Source: Artocarpus heterophyllus
Lineage: Eukaryota > Streptophyta > Magnoliopsida > Rosales > Moraceae
Reading direction: 5' to 3'
DNA: 64,000 bases
Assembly (NCBI GenBank): GCA_025403435.1
Contig: CM046332.1
Coordinates: 12,375,480 to 12,439,479 of the forward strand
Shown: piece by piece, positions 36,201 through 47,170 of the stretch
Layout of the letters: every line of letters starts with the position of its first letter
Position numbering within the stretch: position 1 is the first letter of the stretch
Program-made: the position numbers and the translations under genes
Notes under the pieces: generated by a model
Told to the model about the DNA's origin: nothing
Databases searched by the model: none
The model's input: the letters and a program-made list of their open reading frames with translations, nothing else

Positions 36201-36477
36201 GAATGATCCCTTCATTATGGCATCACAAGCAATCCAAGTTTTTCATACTACAGATCCCCAAGACATGGAGTTGTCTCTAGTCATCCCGACAAAGCCAATA
36301 ATAGTTATCGACGGTGAAGAAGTTGATGAGGATTGCTTAGTCATTCCTTCATTCACAAAGGGATTGCCACTGGTTAAAGAGATAGATAATTTTGAAGATG
36401 ATGTTTTGCACTTACTTCGTGAAGATGTGGAATGGATATGTGTTGAGGAACCAATGAAAAAAAATATAAAAAGATGA
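33260..36477 (+). pseudogene. TNP2-type CACTA transposase
   Basis: Start at Met 33260 (MDRKWMWDFRLSREYVNGVE), the usual opening of the transposase-associated domain; CPCVQCENHR gives its Cys cluster. The TNP2 core follows: LLPEGNKLPTSMYEAKKTLS, MDYKKIHACENDCVLYRHEY, CPVCQQARW, KVLWYIPPVPRLRRLFGN, FALSTDGMNP (a conserved acidic patch), LISGPHQLGNDIDVYLALL, then VLDVM-like HCLDVMHIEKNICESIVDTL. From 35416 the DUF4218-type part: YLRWMYPFERYMKVLKGYVK, AEESVEFCSEYL. After 35860 the DUF4216-type end: ISGVTLRAEAMHIASAKDKN, GFIEDIWELDFG. Defects: TGG to TGA at 34235-34237, frameshifts near 35320 and 35375, stops at 35857, 36127 and 36196. It cannot make the full protein. Confidence 0.92.
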
Positions 36478-36694
36478 GCATCAATAAACCTTTTTACGTT
36501 AATTTACTTTTAAGATTTTTCTTTAGATTATTTCATTTTTCAATCTTTTTTAATGGGTTTTATATATGTATCTATAGTTAAATTTGTGGTGAAAACAAAG
36601 ATAAAGTATTCATGATTCTGGGCCATTGGATGCTTAAAACATGGGTTGGCCACCATGGGCAGCAAAGAATATTATTATGTGTAAGAAATGTTTA

Positions 36695-36912
36695 AGACAA
36701 TTTTTTTACGACGGCTTTTGCAAAAACCGTCGTGAAAAACTATCTTCTATGACGATTTTTAAAAAAACCGTCGTGGAATATATAGATTCCACCACTATTT
36801 TCAAAAATTTCAAAAATTTGAAGAATCACATCTTCTACGACCTTTTTGTGAAAAACCGTAGTGGAAGACTAGGTCTTGCACGACGGTTTTTCACAAAAAT
36901 GGTCGTGGAAGC
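36695..36912. repeat. Internal cluster of CACTA subterminal-type repeats
   Basis: Between the two genes: ACGACGGCTTTTGC/AAAACCGTCGTG (36708-36735), ATGACGATTTTT/AAAACCGTCGTGG (36750-36775), CTACGACCTTTTTGTGAAAA and GCACGACGGTTTTTCAC with its partner. It is followed at once by a pyrimidine-rich stretch (36980-37080) resembling a 5' untranslated region. Such repeats normally lie only near the termini. Confidence 0.75.
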
Positions 36913-37099
36913 TGTGATTCCTCAAATTTTTGAAATTCGCGCCAACAACCCATATATATCTATGCGCACCCACCATCATTGAGATGCCTCACTCTCCTCT
37001 CTCAAATCCCTCTTTCTCTCTCTCTAAAATCTCTCTTTTTGTCTCTCTAAAATCCCTTTTTCCTCTCTCTAAAATCGCCTCCAATGTGCCACCATCACC

Positions 37100-37665
37100 T
37101 CCACTGTTAGTAAGCCCCCCCTCCCTCTGTCTCCTCTACCTCCTCCCTCTCTCTCTCCTCTTCCCCCTAGCCCCCACCCCACCTGCCCCTCGACCCCACC
37201 CCCCACCCCCACCCCCACCTCACCTGCCCTTTAGCCCTCTCCCCGACCCTCGCCCAACCCCCCCACACCCCCACCCCACCTCGCCCAGCCCCCCCCACAC
37301 CCCTACCCCACCTCCCCCAGCTCCCCCACCCACCCTCGCCTAGCCCCCCCACCCCCCCACCCACCCTCGCCTAGCCCCCCCACCCCCCCTCACCTAGCCC
37401 CCCCACCCCACCTCACCCAGACCCCCCCATCCCCCCACCTGCGAGGCCCAGCCCCCTCACCCCACCTCGCCCAACCCCCCACCCCCCCTCGCCTAACCCC
37501 CCCCAACCCCCCACCCTACCTCACCCAGGCCCCTCACCCCCTACACGTGAGGCCTACCCCAAGTTCAGCCCCCCTAACCCCGAGGCCCGCTCCTCGCCCA
37601 GCCCCCCCACCCCCACCAGCCCCTCGCCTCAGCCCCCCCACCCCACACTCACCCCTAGCCCATCT
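37100..37665. repeat. Cytosine-rich low-complexity tract
   Basis: Almost purely C, A and T with C-runs of 4-8 separated by A or CAC (period about 30 in places, with CCTCGCC and CCTAGCC phrases). The minus strand is therefore G-run rich and could form quadruplexes. Pro-rich and Gly-rich ORFs here are artefacts of composition. Confidence 0.85.
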
Positions 37666-37706
37666 GTGAAATTGTGTAATTGAAGTTGTAAAGATGTGCA
37701 TACATG

Positions 37707-38070
37707 TAATATGTAAGGATATGTGAATATGTGTAATATGTGAAATTATGTGAATATGTGTAATTTGTGGAATTATATATGTAATTGAAATTGTGAATTT
37801 GTGGACATGTGTAACATGTGAAATGAAATGAATATGTGAAATTGTGTTGTTGAAATTGTAAACTTTAAAATATGTCAAGATTTGAATACGTCAAATTATG
37901 TCAATATATGTAAAGTTGTGCATATGTGTAATATGTGAGGTTATGTAAATATGTGTAATATCTGAAATTATGTGAATATGTGCAATTTGTGAAATTATAT
38001 ATGTAATTGAAATTCTAAATTTGTAAATATGTGTAATATGTGAAATTAAATGAATATGTGAAATTGTATA
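37707..38070. repeat. Imperfect tandem duplication, about 221-bp period
   Basis: 37707-37853 and 37928-38069 align (GTAATATGTGAAATTATGTG phrases in both). The whole of 37660-38160 is built of TGTGAA/TATGTG words. It lies directly upstream of the TNPA-like gene, perhaps as leader or intron. Confidence 0.65.
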
Positions 38071-38169
38071 AAAATGTAAGAGGTGGAATATGTGAGATGT
38101 AAATATGTGTAGTTTGTGATTTAATATTAGTATGTATGTGTTAGTTTTTGAATACTTTGCATAGGTACA

Positions 38170-40760
38170 ATGTCTCGCCCCATCGATAGTGACCAGTACG
38201 AGGACGAGTATGAAGACTGTACTCCATCTTCATCGCAATATAGCAAGGAAAACCAATGTAGTAAGCCACGAAGGCAAATCAAATTTGATCCAAAAGTAGA
38301 CTTTGAGCGAAGGGGTACATTAATGAAAAAAATTCATCAGATGAGAAAGAAAGGTTTAAAAATTAATGTGACTTTTGGTTCAAAAGGTCAACCAAAAGGC
38401 ACACCCGGCCATGAATTAAGCAGATGGATCGGAGTCCTCAGTCGAGAGCACGTTTCGATATGGACAAAAGATTAGAGGTCTAAGGATTTAGATAAAGTAA
38501 AAGATGTGATTTAGAGAGAGATATATGCAGCTTTCACAGTCGAGGATTGGTATAAGAAAAGGGCTTTGAAGGTTTGTGGCGAATTAGCAAAGGGGTTTAG
38601 ATCCAACCTCTACGTTACCTTTATACAATCATACCTTTCCATTCTGGAGGAGAATGGAAATGTATATAAATGGCCTCCTATGGTAGTACACTACTACCCT
38701 TCCATAAATGATGACGACTGGGAAGCTTTTGTGCGGTATCGATGTTCCACCGAATTCCAACTGCTATCATCAAACGCAAGAAAAATAAGAGCAAAAAATG
38801 AATATTGCTCTATGGTTGGCTGAGTTAGATATAGAGAGCTCGAGCAATCCTTGGTACATTAATATTTTACTCATATTACATATATCAATTATTCTATCAT
38901 TACTATGTTACTAACATAGTGTAACATAGTTTGCAAAGACGGGCATGCTACCAACATAGGAGGAGTTGTGGGTCAAATCACACCAAGGTCTCGATGGCCA
39001 ATTCAAAAATCCAAAAGTAGCAGAAATTGGGAACTTGATTGTAAGTTTACTGACCACAAACAATTAATTTCTAATTTAATACTAGATGAAGGATTGCTTG
39101 AATAACATGGTTGTGTTGTTTTACAGGATGAATACACAATGCAACAAAGTCAAGGGAGCTTCCAATCGGTCGGTAATGATGACATTTTGACAAGAGCACT
39201 AGGGAAACTAGAACATTCAAGATGTGTTCGCGGTCAAACAAAGTATGTGAAGCAGTCTCAATACTTTGACCTCCAATCAGGTACTTTGAAATTAAATTCC
39301 CAAATGTCGAAGATGTAGATGGAGATTGCAGAACTGTAGGGTCTTGTGACGGAGCTCATTTTCCAAGGACGTGCCAAGTCGATGGATGATAGCATCTCAC
39401 AACGCAATAGCGTCAAAGCTAGTTGCAATCCTCCCAATAATGTAACAGAAGCTCCAAAAGTCCAATTGTCACCTTCTCGTCAAGAGCCCAAATAATGTAG
39501 GCTCTTCATTGAGGATAAAGTTAATGGTGGGTGTGTACTTGTTGTGCTTAGGAAGGTGTGGATGGAGAGTCTTCCAACTGATACAATTCATGGATGACTA
39601 TTAGGGGAAGAGAACGTGCACGTTAGCATCACTACCATTAGAGTTAGAACAGCTGAATTGCCTGTTCCAACACTTGAAGCAACAACTGTGAGTGAAGTAG
39701 CTGGAAGCTTCATCGCATGGCCAAAGAGGTTAGTCGAAGTCATCGCATTGATGAAGATGAGTCGAGCACCTAGCCATGTTCCACAATATCTAAGTGAAAA
39801 GAAACGCTAAAAAAAGAAAAGCTCTACAAAAGCAAGAGAATTACAACTTGAGGTAGAACAAGAACAAGAACAAACTGTTGCTAATGAGCAACTGCAAGCA
39901 TTTAACTTTGCTTCAGTACCTCAAGAATTTATGCAGTTGGCTTTATACGTACATTCTTTCATGCGCGACGGGTTAACAATTCAGTGCCTGATACCGGTAA
40001 ATGTCACTGGCAATGAATTGCCTATCTATGTAAGGTATGAAGACATTTACTACTTCATCAACTTTGATAAAATCGAGGCAAACTGTATCCTGATATACCT
40101 CAGGTAATAACTCCATCCTTATTTCATATTTTTAAAATATAGGTAGAGTTGTAAGGTGCTTTCAAATAATTGACTGTATTTTTTTCTATTGTAGTTTTTT
40201 GGCAGAATATTGTGAAGTTCAAGGCTTGGCGTAAAATTTCAGCTTCATATCTCCTGCCATTGTTTCAAGTGCTGCAAGAGACCTATGGAGTGATCGTAAA
40301 CAACGCGCCACATCACTCATCCACCTATTAGCTCAAGCACCGAGTAGGAAATTATTCTTCCTGCCATACAATGTTGGAAAACATTGGATGTTGGGACTTA
40401 TTTCATCATGGGAGGACCAAATATATTAGTTTGACCCTCTCAGACACCCAACATATGAGGATTTTGTATCAATCACAAGATTGTAAGTATTAATATTCTC
40501 TTATAAATTTAAATTAAATGTTTTTAGTCCCATATGTTTGTATCGTCTATTAATTCATTTAAACATGACACATTGGTAGGGCACTTAACGATTGAAAGAT
40601 TCAAGTGGGAAGTGGTGTCACAAACTAACAAAATGGAACGCTATATTCCAAGCGTAAGTGTCCAAGGCAACAAGGCAATGTAGAATGTGCTTTTTTATTC
40701 TACGTTTCATGTGGGATATAATTACAAGTGGTATGCAAGCCTTAGGAAAAAAAGATTTTT
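38170..40760 (+). pseudogene. TNPA-like CACTA protein with C-terminal Ulp1-like (C48) protease
   Basis: Start at Met 38170 (MSRPIDSDQYEDEYEDC), preceded by TTTGCATAG|GTACA. The plant transposase (Ptta/En/Spm) domain shows KIHQMRKKGLKINVTF, GTPGHELSRWIGVLSREHV, LYVTFIQSYLSILEENGNVY, DDDWEAFVRYRCSTEFQLLS. Later exons: DGQFKNPKVAEIG, NDDILTRALGKLEHS, VWMESLPTDTIHG, VAGSFIAWPKRLVEV. Likely introns with GT-AG ends: 39041-39126, 40104-40194, 40483-40579, and one near 38860-38930. The last exons carry an Ulp1-like site: GKHWMLGLIS (His), FDPLRHPTYEDF (Asp), then PRQQGNVEC (Gln and Cys). Stops at 38473, 38512, 38821 and others, mostly at Trp or Arg codons, disable it. Confidence 0.85.
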
Positions 40761-41033
40761 ATATACATATGGATATACATGAAGTTAGATTAGAGTGGGT
40801 ACAATTTGTAAATAGGTATGTGCTCTTTAGATAGATAGATGCAGATAGTAGATAAACAATTGCTCAAAATAGCTCAAATGTAAATGATCTTGTAAATACC
40901 TAGTAATTTCAATATACTCTAATTTTTGTATGCAATCAGGGCCTACTGTAATGGTTAATATAACACACGGGACTGGCTATCTCGTGGGAAATCAAAAATT
41001 TTTAGCGATTTTTTTTTGGGGAATACCAATTTT

Positions 41034-41446
41034 CCACGACGATTTTTCATGAAACCGTCGTGAAAACTTGAGGCTTCAACGACAATTTACCATAAAACAG
41101 TCGTGAAATCTTTGAGTTTCCACGACGGTTTCATGAAAAACTATTCTACGATGGTTTTTCACAAAACCGTTGTGGAATCCTTTAGTTTCCATGACGGTTT
41201 CATGAAAAATTGTCATGGAAACCTATGGATTCCATGACTATTTCTTGGAAGACCGTCGTGTAATTTTTAGTTTCCATGACAGTTTTTCATGAAACTATCG
41301 TAGAAAATGACCCCATTTTACCCAGCCTCGTGCCAATTTTCCTATTACATGATGGTAAAAAACCGTTGTGAAAACTCCATGTTGTACCACGACTGAAGTT
41401 TTCATGACGGTTTTTTGACTGTCATGAAATTTTTCCACGACGGTTA
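41034..41446. repeat. 3' subterminal repeats of the CACTA element
   Basis: About ten diverged copies of CCACGACGGTTT in both orientations, for example 41034-41060 (CCACGACGATTTTTCATGAA with its partner), 41115-41135, 41430-41445. More diverged than the 5' cluster, with CGACGG often TGACGG (CpG loss). Confidence 0.8.
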
Positions 41447-41468
41447 GTAGGGATTTGTTCTTAGCAGT

Positions 41469-42296
41469 AAGAACTACATTTTCTCCATTAGATCTAAATT
41501 CAACTTTTAAAAATAAACAAGCTCACCATCACTAGAATAAGTATATACACACCTAATATAGCAATAACCTAAAATTTCAAAAAATAAAAAGAAGGAAAAG
41601 GCAGGAGGCTTCTCCTTTGTCATCGGCTAGTGGGGGTTGCTGGCAACCCCAATTAGTGACATTTGCGTCCTATCCTACAGTCACGATGTTGCCACCACCA
41701 TCGCTTGGTCATCATGGGACACTCACAATCTTCGTTAATGACGACTTGTCGGGAGATGGTGAGGTGCAGTGCCCATCGTGACTTCACCTCACCATCGGCC
41801 ACCATTGGAAAGCAATGTACCCATCCCCCTCGCGCCTCTGATCATTACATTGTGACAAATTTGAGCGCTAGATCTCGACTCCGTCACAACAGTTGCGACA
41901 ATGCTTGCGGCCACCGTTATGCTGTTGTCATCGAGCTTCCCACCTTCTCCACTTGCCACCCCCAATTGTTAAGCATGCATTGCTAGGTTGATAGTCGATC
42001 CCCCTTCTCCACCTCCTACCCCTTTTGCCGAAAGCTAGAGTCGATGAACTTTGAATGACATTGTTTAGGTTTTTTTAAATATTTTACTTGTATTTTAAAA
42101 TCAGGAAGTGAAAATAAAAAATGATAGGGAGAAGTTGTGTTTATTTTTGTTTTTATGAAACTTAGATTTTGAAACATTAAATTTCAATTCGATGGTCAAA
42201 AAATAAAAGAGAAATTGGCTTGGTGACATTTGTTATGGTTTCTTTATAATAAATGAACATAACTTTTTAAAATTAGGAAAATTACCATTTATTAGT
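41469..42296. other. Spacer right of the CACTA element
   Basis: No gene recognised. A GC-richer block (41610-42050) contains an 8-bp-arm hairpin GGGGTTGC/GCAACCCC at 41633-41650; its ORF (41663-41986) has no domain I recognise. The remainder is AT-rich. Confidence 0.45.
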
Positions 42297-42463
42297 GATA
42301 AACTAAGTTTAACTGATAAACTCCTCGAGTTTAGCAGTGTTAAACTTGATAAAATCAAGTTTATCACTGATAAACTTAATAAGTTTATCAGTGATAAACT
42401 GAGTTTAACTGATAAAAGCCTTGAATTTATCAGTGTCAAATTTGATAAACTCAAGTTTATTAT
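42297..42463. repeat. Two 70-bp direct repeats around a 27-bp palindrome
   Basis: 42297-42366 and 42394-42463 are similar direct copies (period 97). They flank 42367-42393, a perfect palindrome with 13-bp arms (ACTGATAAACTTA) and a 1-nt centre. Most words are GATAAACTT/AAGTTTATC, so the whole region can fold back in several ways. Confidence 0.75.
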
Positions 42464-42867
42464 TAATAAACAGTCATTTTTTTAATTTTTAAAAATTATA
42501 GTCAATTTATTTTAAAGTTACTTTTAAAATGGTTATTTACCTCTATATCTCAAAATAAAAATAAAAGAGGTTCTTATCGATAAGAACTTTTTAAAGGGTC
42601 TTATCATAGTGTTTCTCAATCACTTTTCTTTTTGGCCAAAACGAATTTGGACTTGTATTCAAAAAAAAAAAAAAAAAAAGAAGAGAAAGGGAGGGAACAG
42701 ATCTGTTCAATGGGCCATCTTAATGCATGCCTTATATTACTTGAAACGGAAGATTGAATAGATGTTCAGAAAAAGGTTCATACGAACACATATGCTTGCC
42801 AAATATATGCTTTGACAAGGCGAGCTACACGTAAATAGGTGTCCATGTGGCCGTAAGTCGACAAAGT
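42464..42867. other. Spacer with poly-A, no gene
   Basis: AT-rich, with an A-rich run at about 42661-42680. No recognisable feature otherwise. Confidence 0.4.
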
Positions 42868-43864
42868 TAGGGGTGCAAGTCGATGAGTTATGTAGATTTT
42901 AAGAATTTTTTAACCCATCCAACCAAAGTTTGGTTGAGTTGGTTTCAAATCTAATCTACCCAAAAAAAAAAAAAAAAAACTCTAAAAGCAATTCACCAAA
43001 TTAAACTTTGGGCGGATAGGGTGGGTTGATTGTATTGAGCATTATATAAGAAAAAAATTCCAAATTAAGAATTTATCAAAATAAGAAATATATAAAAGAA
43101 AAATCTAAAATTTATTATATATTGGATGTCTAACAAAGCTTAAATACATAAGTCATACCTAACAAACAACATAACAAAAACTAAGAAAATAAATATCTTT
43201 TTAGTCAATAAACATCAACCAAACCAACATGTAACATAATTGTTAATCTCCAACTCCAAGCTTCTCCACTCAAATGTTCTCTATATTTATAATGCAAGAT
43301 TCATTACATAGCATAAAGCATAATAAATTGTAAAATAATTAATGTAAAATTTATACCTCATAAAACAAGATATGATAAATGTATTACCTGGTGTAACTTC
43401 TTCAGATTCTTTCAAGGTTTGCACCTCGTCCATGTTTTCTTAAAGCTCTATATAAGCTCCTCCCTCAAACATCAATTGATTCTTTGATCAAATCAAAGCT
43501 TCAACAATCAAAGTCTTTTTTTTTATTTTTTATTTTTAAGGGATTGTGTAGTGTAGTTTGTAATGTGTAGTATATATTAGAAAATAGAAAGTAAAATATA
43601 GAAGTCTGGAACCAAGAGAAACTTTTTTTTAAGATAAGATTATGTTAAATTTACAATATATAATAAATATTTTACATATATTATAAATTTGGTGGGTTCA
43701 GATTACTTCGAATTATGAAAAACTCAACCTAAACTTACCCAATGAAAACTTGGATTGGTTGGGTTAATGGAAATACTTATTCGCATTCACCCGATTTAGA
43801 TTATCTTAGATTTTATTAGGTGGGTGAAATCGGATTCGTAGAATTGTTGGATTTTTTCACCCTA
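42868..43864. mobile_element. Possible hAT-like non-autonomous element (about 1 kb)
   Basis: The left end TAGGGGTGCAAGTCGATGAG and the right end (reverse complement TAGGGTGAAAAAATCCAAC) resemble the TAGGGGTG-type ends of plant hAT elements. Subterminal GTTGGGTTGG/CCAACC words occur at both sides (42915-42960 and 43730-43770). No coding sequence. An 8-bp target duplication was not found, so the class is tentative. Confidence 0.4.
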
Positions 43865-44773
43865 GGCATACTAATTAAAGCACCCTCTTGGTCATTAATT
43901 GTTGAGCTATGATTGGCTTCAATTTTATCACATGTTTTGCAATCTATTTAAGTTTCATATGATTTAAAAAGAGTTTGGACCTATTCATATGAATAGTGTG
44001 TTTGGGAACATTGGTTTAAACTAATGATTTAAACTATGAACAATAAAAAGTTCTCATATCTTATAGTATAAAATAGGGTAAATTGCCATGTTAGTCCCCA
44101 ATCTTTCACAAAAGTGTTATTTTGGTTCCCAACATTTTTTATTTAATTGACTCAACCTTTCATTTTAATTACTGAGTGACCATTTTACCTGACACCTACT
44201 AACTTTTGTGCCATGTAAGTTGCACATGTGGTCTTTAACAAGGGCATTTTAGTAAAATAATAATTTTTTAAGAATTAAAACTAAAATATATTTATTTAAA
44301 AAATTATAATTAAAATTTAAAAATTTCTCTATGTTTCTATCTCTTTGGACTCAATGGGGAAGTGGGGGCAATGTGGGTGGAGGGGACTTAAAGAGGGTGG
44401 GGACGGCAGGGTGAGAGGACGCGACTAGGGTGGGGTCGTGGGCGGGTGGTTGGTTGGATGCAACAAGAATGAGGGTGGTTGGGCCTTAAGGTTGGGTCGT
44501 CGACTAGGGTTAGGTTGGTTAGGTGCGAAGGCAGGGTCTCTAGTGCAGGAGGGGGATGGTGTGCATGGATGGGTGATAGGGGAGGGAGCTTGCTGGCTGG
44601 GTGGGTTTTGTTTTTGTTTTTGTCTTTTTGTTTTTCGTTTTGTTTTTTGCTTTTTTAATGATTATGGTGGATGGAGGAGGTGTAAGCTAGTGGATCTTCC
44701 TTGCTTTGACCGTCAATGTTTTACTTCAAAACAAAAGGACTGTTAAGACTCTTGATTATCTCTTCCTCTCTGG

Positions 44774-45150
44774 TGTTAGACTAGGAGCCCAAAAGATTAA
44801 ATGATGTAATTGTTTTTTGAGACAGTTAATCAATAAAAAATTATGATTTATGTCATATATCAAATATGTCATCTTTATATTCATTTATGTTGAATATATG
44901 ATAAGCAAACAAAAATCTAAGACTGTCAATTTAAACTTTTACGATCGTGTATATTATGGATAGATTATGTGGGAGATAAAAATCTTAAGGTGTGGTCTAA
45001 ATATAAAAGGTCCGCAATTGAGGGAATAAAGTTAGGTGCTTTATTCATGTTAATATTGTTATGTTGTCTATATTCCTAACAGAAGATGACTTGTCTTGAT
45101 AATTGGAGTGAGACTTTGCAAGCAAAGAGATTTATATATTGTAATTGATG
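44774..45150 (+). repeat. Truncated LTR head, copy 1 of the triplication
   Basis: Matches the first 377 bp of the solo LTR at 46149 and, more distantly, the Co3 LTR (ATATGATAAGCAAACA, GCAATTGAGGGAATAAAGTT). Ends abruptly at the unit junction. Confidence 0.85.
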
Positions 45151-45463
45151 GTCGGCTAGATGCGGCAAGAATCAGGGTGGTTAGGCCTTAAGGTTGGGTT
45201 TTCAACTGGGGTTGGGTTGGTTAGGTGCGAAGGTTGGGTCCTTGGTGAGGGAGGGGGATGGTGGGCATGGATGGGCGACAGAGGAGGGAGCTTGCTAGCT
45301 GGGTGGGTTTTGTTTTTGTTTTTGTTTTGTTTTTTCTTTTTTAACGATTATGCCTGGTGGATGGAGGAGGTGTAAGGTAGTGGATCTTCCCTGCTTTGAC
45401 CCTCAGTATTTTACTTCAAAACAAAAGGACTCTTGAGAATCTCGATCATCTCTTCCTCTTTGG

Positions 45464-45835
45464 TGTTAGACTAGAAGCCCAAAAGATTAAATAATATAAT
45501 TGTTTTCTGAGACATTTAATCAACAAATTATGATTTATGTCATATATCAAATATGTCATCTTATATTCATTTATGTTGAATATATGATTAGCAAACAAAA
45601 ATCTAAGACTGTCAATCTAAACCTTTATGGTCGTGCATATTATGGATAGATTATGTGGGAGATAGAAGTCTTAAGGTGTGGTCTAAGTATAAAAGGTCCG
45701 CAATTGAGGAAATAAAGTTAGGTGTTTTATTCATGTTAAGATTGTTATGTTGTCTATATTCCTAATAGAAGATGACTTGTCTTGATCATTGGATTGAGAC
45801 TTTGCAAGTACAGAGATTTATATATTGTCATTGAT
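45464..45835 (+). repeat. Truncated LTR head, copy 2 of the triplication
   Basis: Same LTR start as at 44774 and 46149; ends at the second unit junction. Confidence 0.85.
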
Positions 45836-46148
45836 AGTCAACTAGATGCGGCAAGAATGAGGGTGGTTGGGCCTTAAGGTTGGATCGTCGACTGGGGTTG
45901 GGTTGGGTTGGGTTGGGTTGATTAGGTGCGAAGGCAGGGTCTCTAGTGTGGGAGTGGGATGGTGGGCATGGATGGGCGACAGCGGAGGGAGCTTGCTTGC
46001 TAGGTGGGTTTTGTTTTTTGCTTTTTTAATGATTATGCCTGGTGGATGGAGGAGGTGTAAGGTAATGGATCTTCCCTGCTTTGACCCTCAATGTTTTACT
46101 TTAAAACAAAAGGACTATTGAGACTCTCGATCATCTCTTCCTCTCTGG

Positions 46149-47123
46149 TGTTAGACTAGGAGACCAAAAGATTAAATGATGCAATTGTTTATTGAGACAT
46201 TTAATCAATAAAAAATTATGATTTATGTCATATATCAAATATGTCATCTTTATATTCATTTATGTTGAATATATGATAAGCAAACAAAAATCTAAGACAG
46301 TCAATCTAAACCTTTACGATCGTGCATATTATGGATAGATTATGTGAGAGATAAAAATCTTAAGGTGTGGTCTAAATATAAAAGGTCTGCAATTAAGGGA
46401 ATAAAGTTAGGTGCTTTATTCATATTAAGATTGTTATGTTGTCTATATTCCTAATAGAAGATGACTTGTTTTGATTATTAGAGTGAGACTTTGTGAGCAA
46501 AGAGTTTTATATATTGTCATTGATGACAATATATTGGACCGGGACTAAAAATGAATTGATTTGATTAATAATTTGGTTTGAATGAATCAATTCACTTTAG
46601 ACAATTATATGCGTTACGTCTTAATTCTGAAATGAATTAATGAGTCCATATTCTTGACTTGTGTCTTTTATTATACCAAAGGGTGACATCCTGAACTAAA
46701 TGAATTTACGTATATTGGTAGGTTGGAGACATGATTTTTGAATGATTTAGAGTTGTTATTCATAGATATAGAATTCATAGTTTTTTTGTAGAGTTAATGA
46801 TATTCTCTTGTAGACATTGTCTTGTAATTGAAAAATTGGAGCACTCAATTATTTGGATATATATGTATAATTGAATGATATACTATTTGTTTTGGTTATG
46901 AATAGCAAGAATTCTAATGGTGAGATAATGAAATATAAGATAAATATAATATGGAAGGTAAAACAGAATTATATTTTTTAGGATAATTATGAATATCCTA
47001 TGAGGATGTTGCACATGATAATATGTCATGGACAAAAGAATTATTAGAGTTTCGCAATTTATATATAGTTTGAGAGTGCAGCTTTAAGCTTTTAGTGGAA
47101 TAGTTTTAGAGTTGATAATTGTA

Positions 47124-47170
<47 letters not shown>

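Larger units (their letters stand above)
32490..41468 (+). mobile_element. CACTA (En/Spm-type) DNA transposon, about 9 kb
   Basis: Two transposase-type genes on plus (TNP2-like 33260-36477; TNPA-like 38170-40760) lie between clusters of the subterminal repeat CACGACGGTTTTT and its inverse at both sides (32640-32835, 41034-41446), with a third cluster between the genes (36695-36912). This is the CACTA plan: TNP2/TNPD as transposase and TNPA-like protein binding subterminal repeats. The right end TTAGCAGT with TTTGTTC before it is a decayed version of a TAGTG terminus. The left terminus is uncertain (a CTACAA-like end near 32490 is the best guess) and the 3-bp target duplication was not resolved. 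Both genes carry stops. Confidence 0.85.
44457..46526. repeat. Tandem triplication (about 0.7 kb unit)
   Basis: Three head-to-tail units start with the same GATGC[AG][AG]CAAGAAT word at 44457, 45159 and 45845 (periods 702 and 686). Each unit contains about 315 bp of G/T-rich flank, then TCTGG or TTTGG, then the first 370-380 bp of a copia LTR (TGTTAGACTAG at 44774, 45464 and 46149). Only the third continues into the complete LTR. The ORFs in the flank part are repeat artefacts. Confidence 0.88.

Noticed and set aside
36930..37364. Proline-rich and glycine-rich ORFs (both strands)
   Set aside because: They are translations of the C-run tract; composition explains them fully.
41663..41986. Possible host gene right of the CACTA element
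   Set aside because: 107-codon ORF rich in His/Ser/Arg with no domain, splice signals or promoter that I can support.
42233..42454. Leu/Ser-rich minus ORF
   Set aside because: Product of the GATAAACTT palindromic repeat.
42297..42463. CRISPR-like array (repeat-palindrome-repeat)
   Set aside because: Only two units, no spacers of equal length and a plant nuclear context.
44438..46121. Three related ORFs with GGW and FCFCF-like runs
   Set aside because: They are the same repeat unit triplicated; no conserved protein domain and frames drift between copies.
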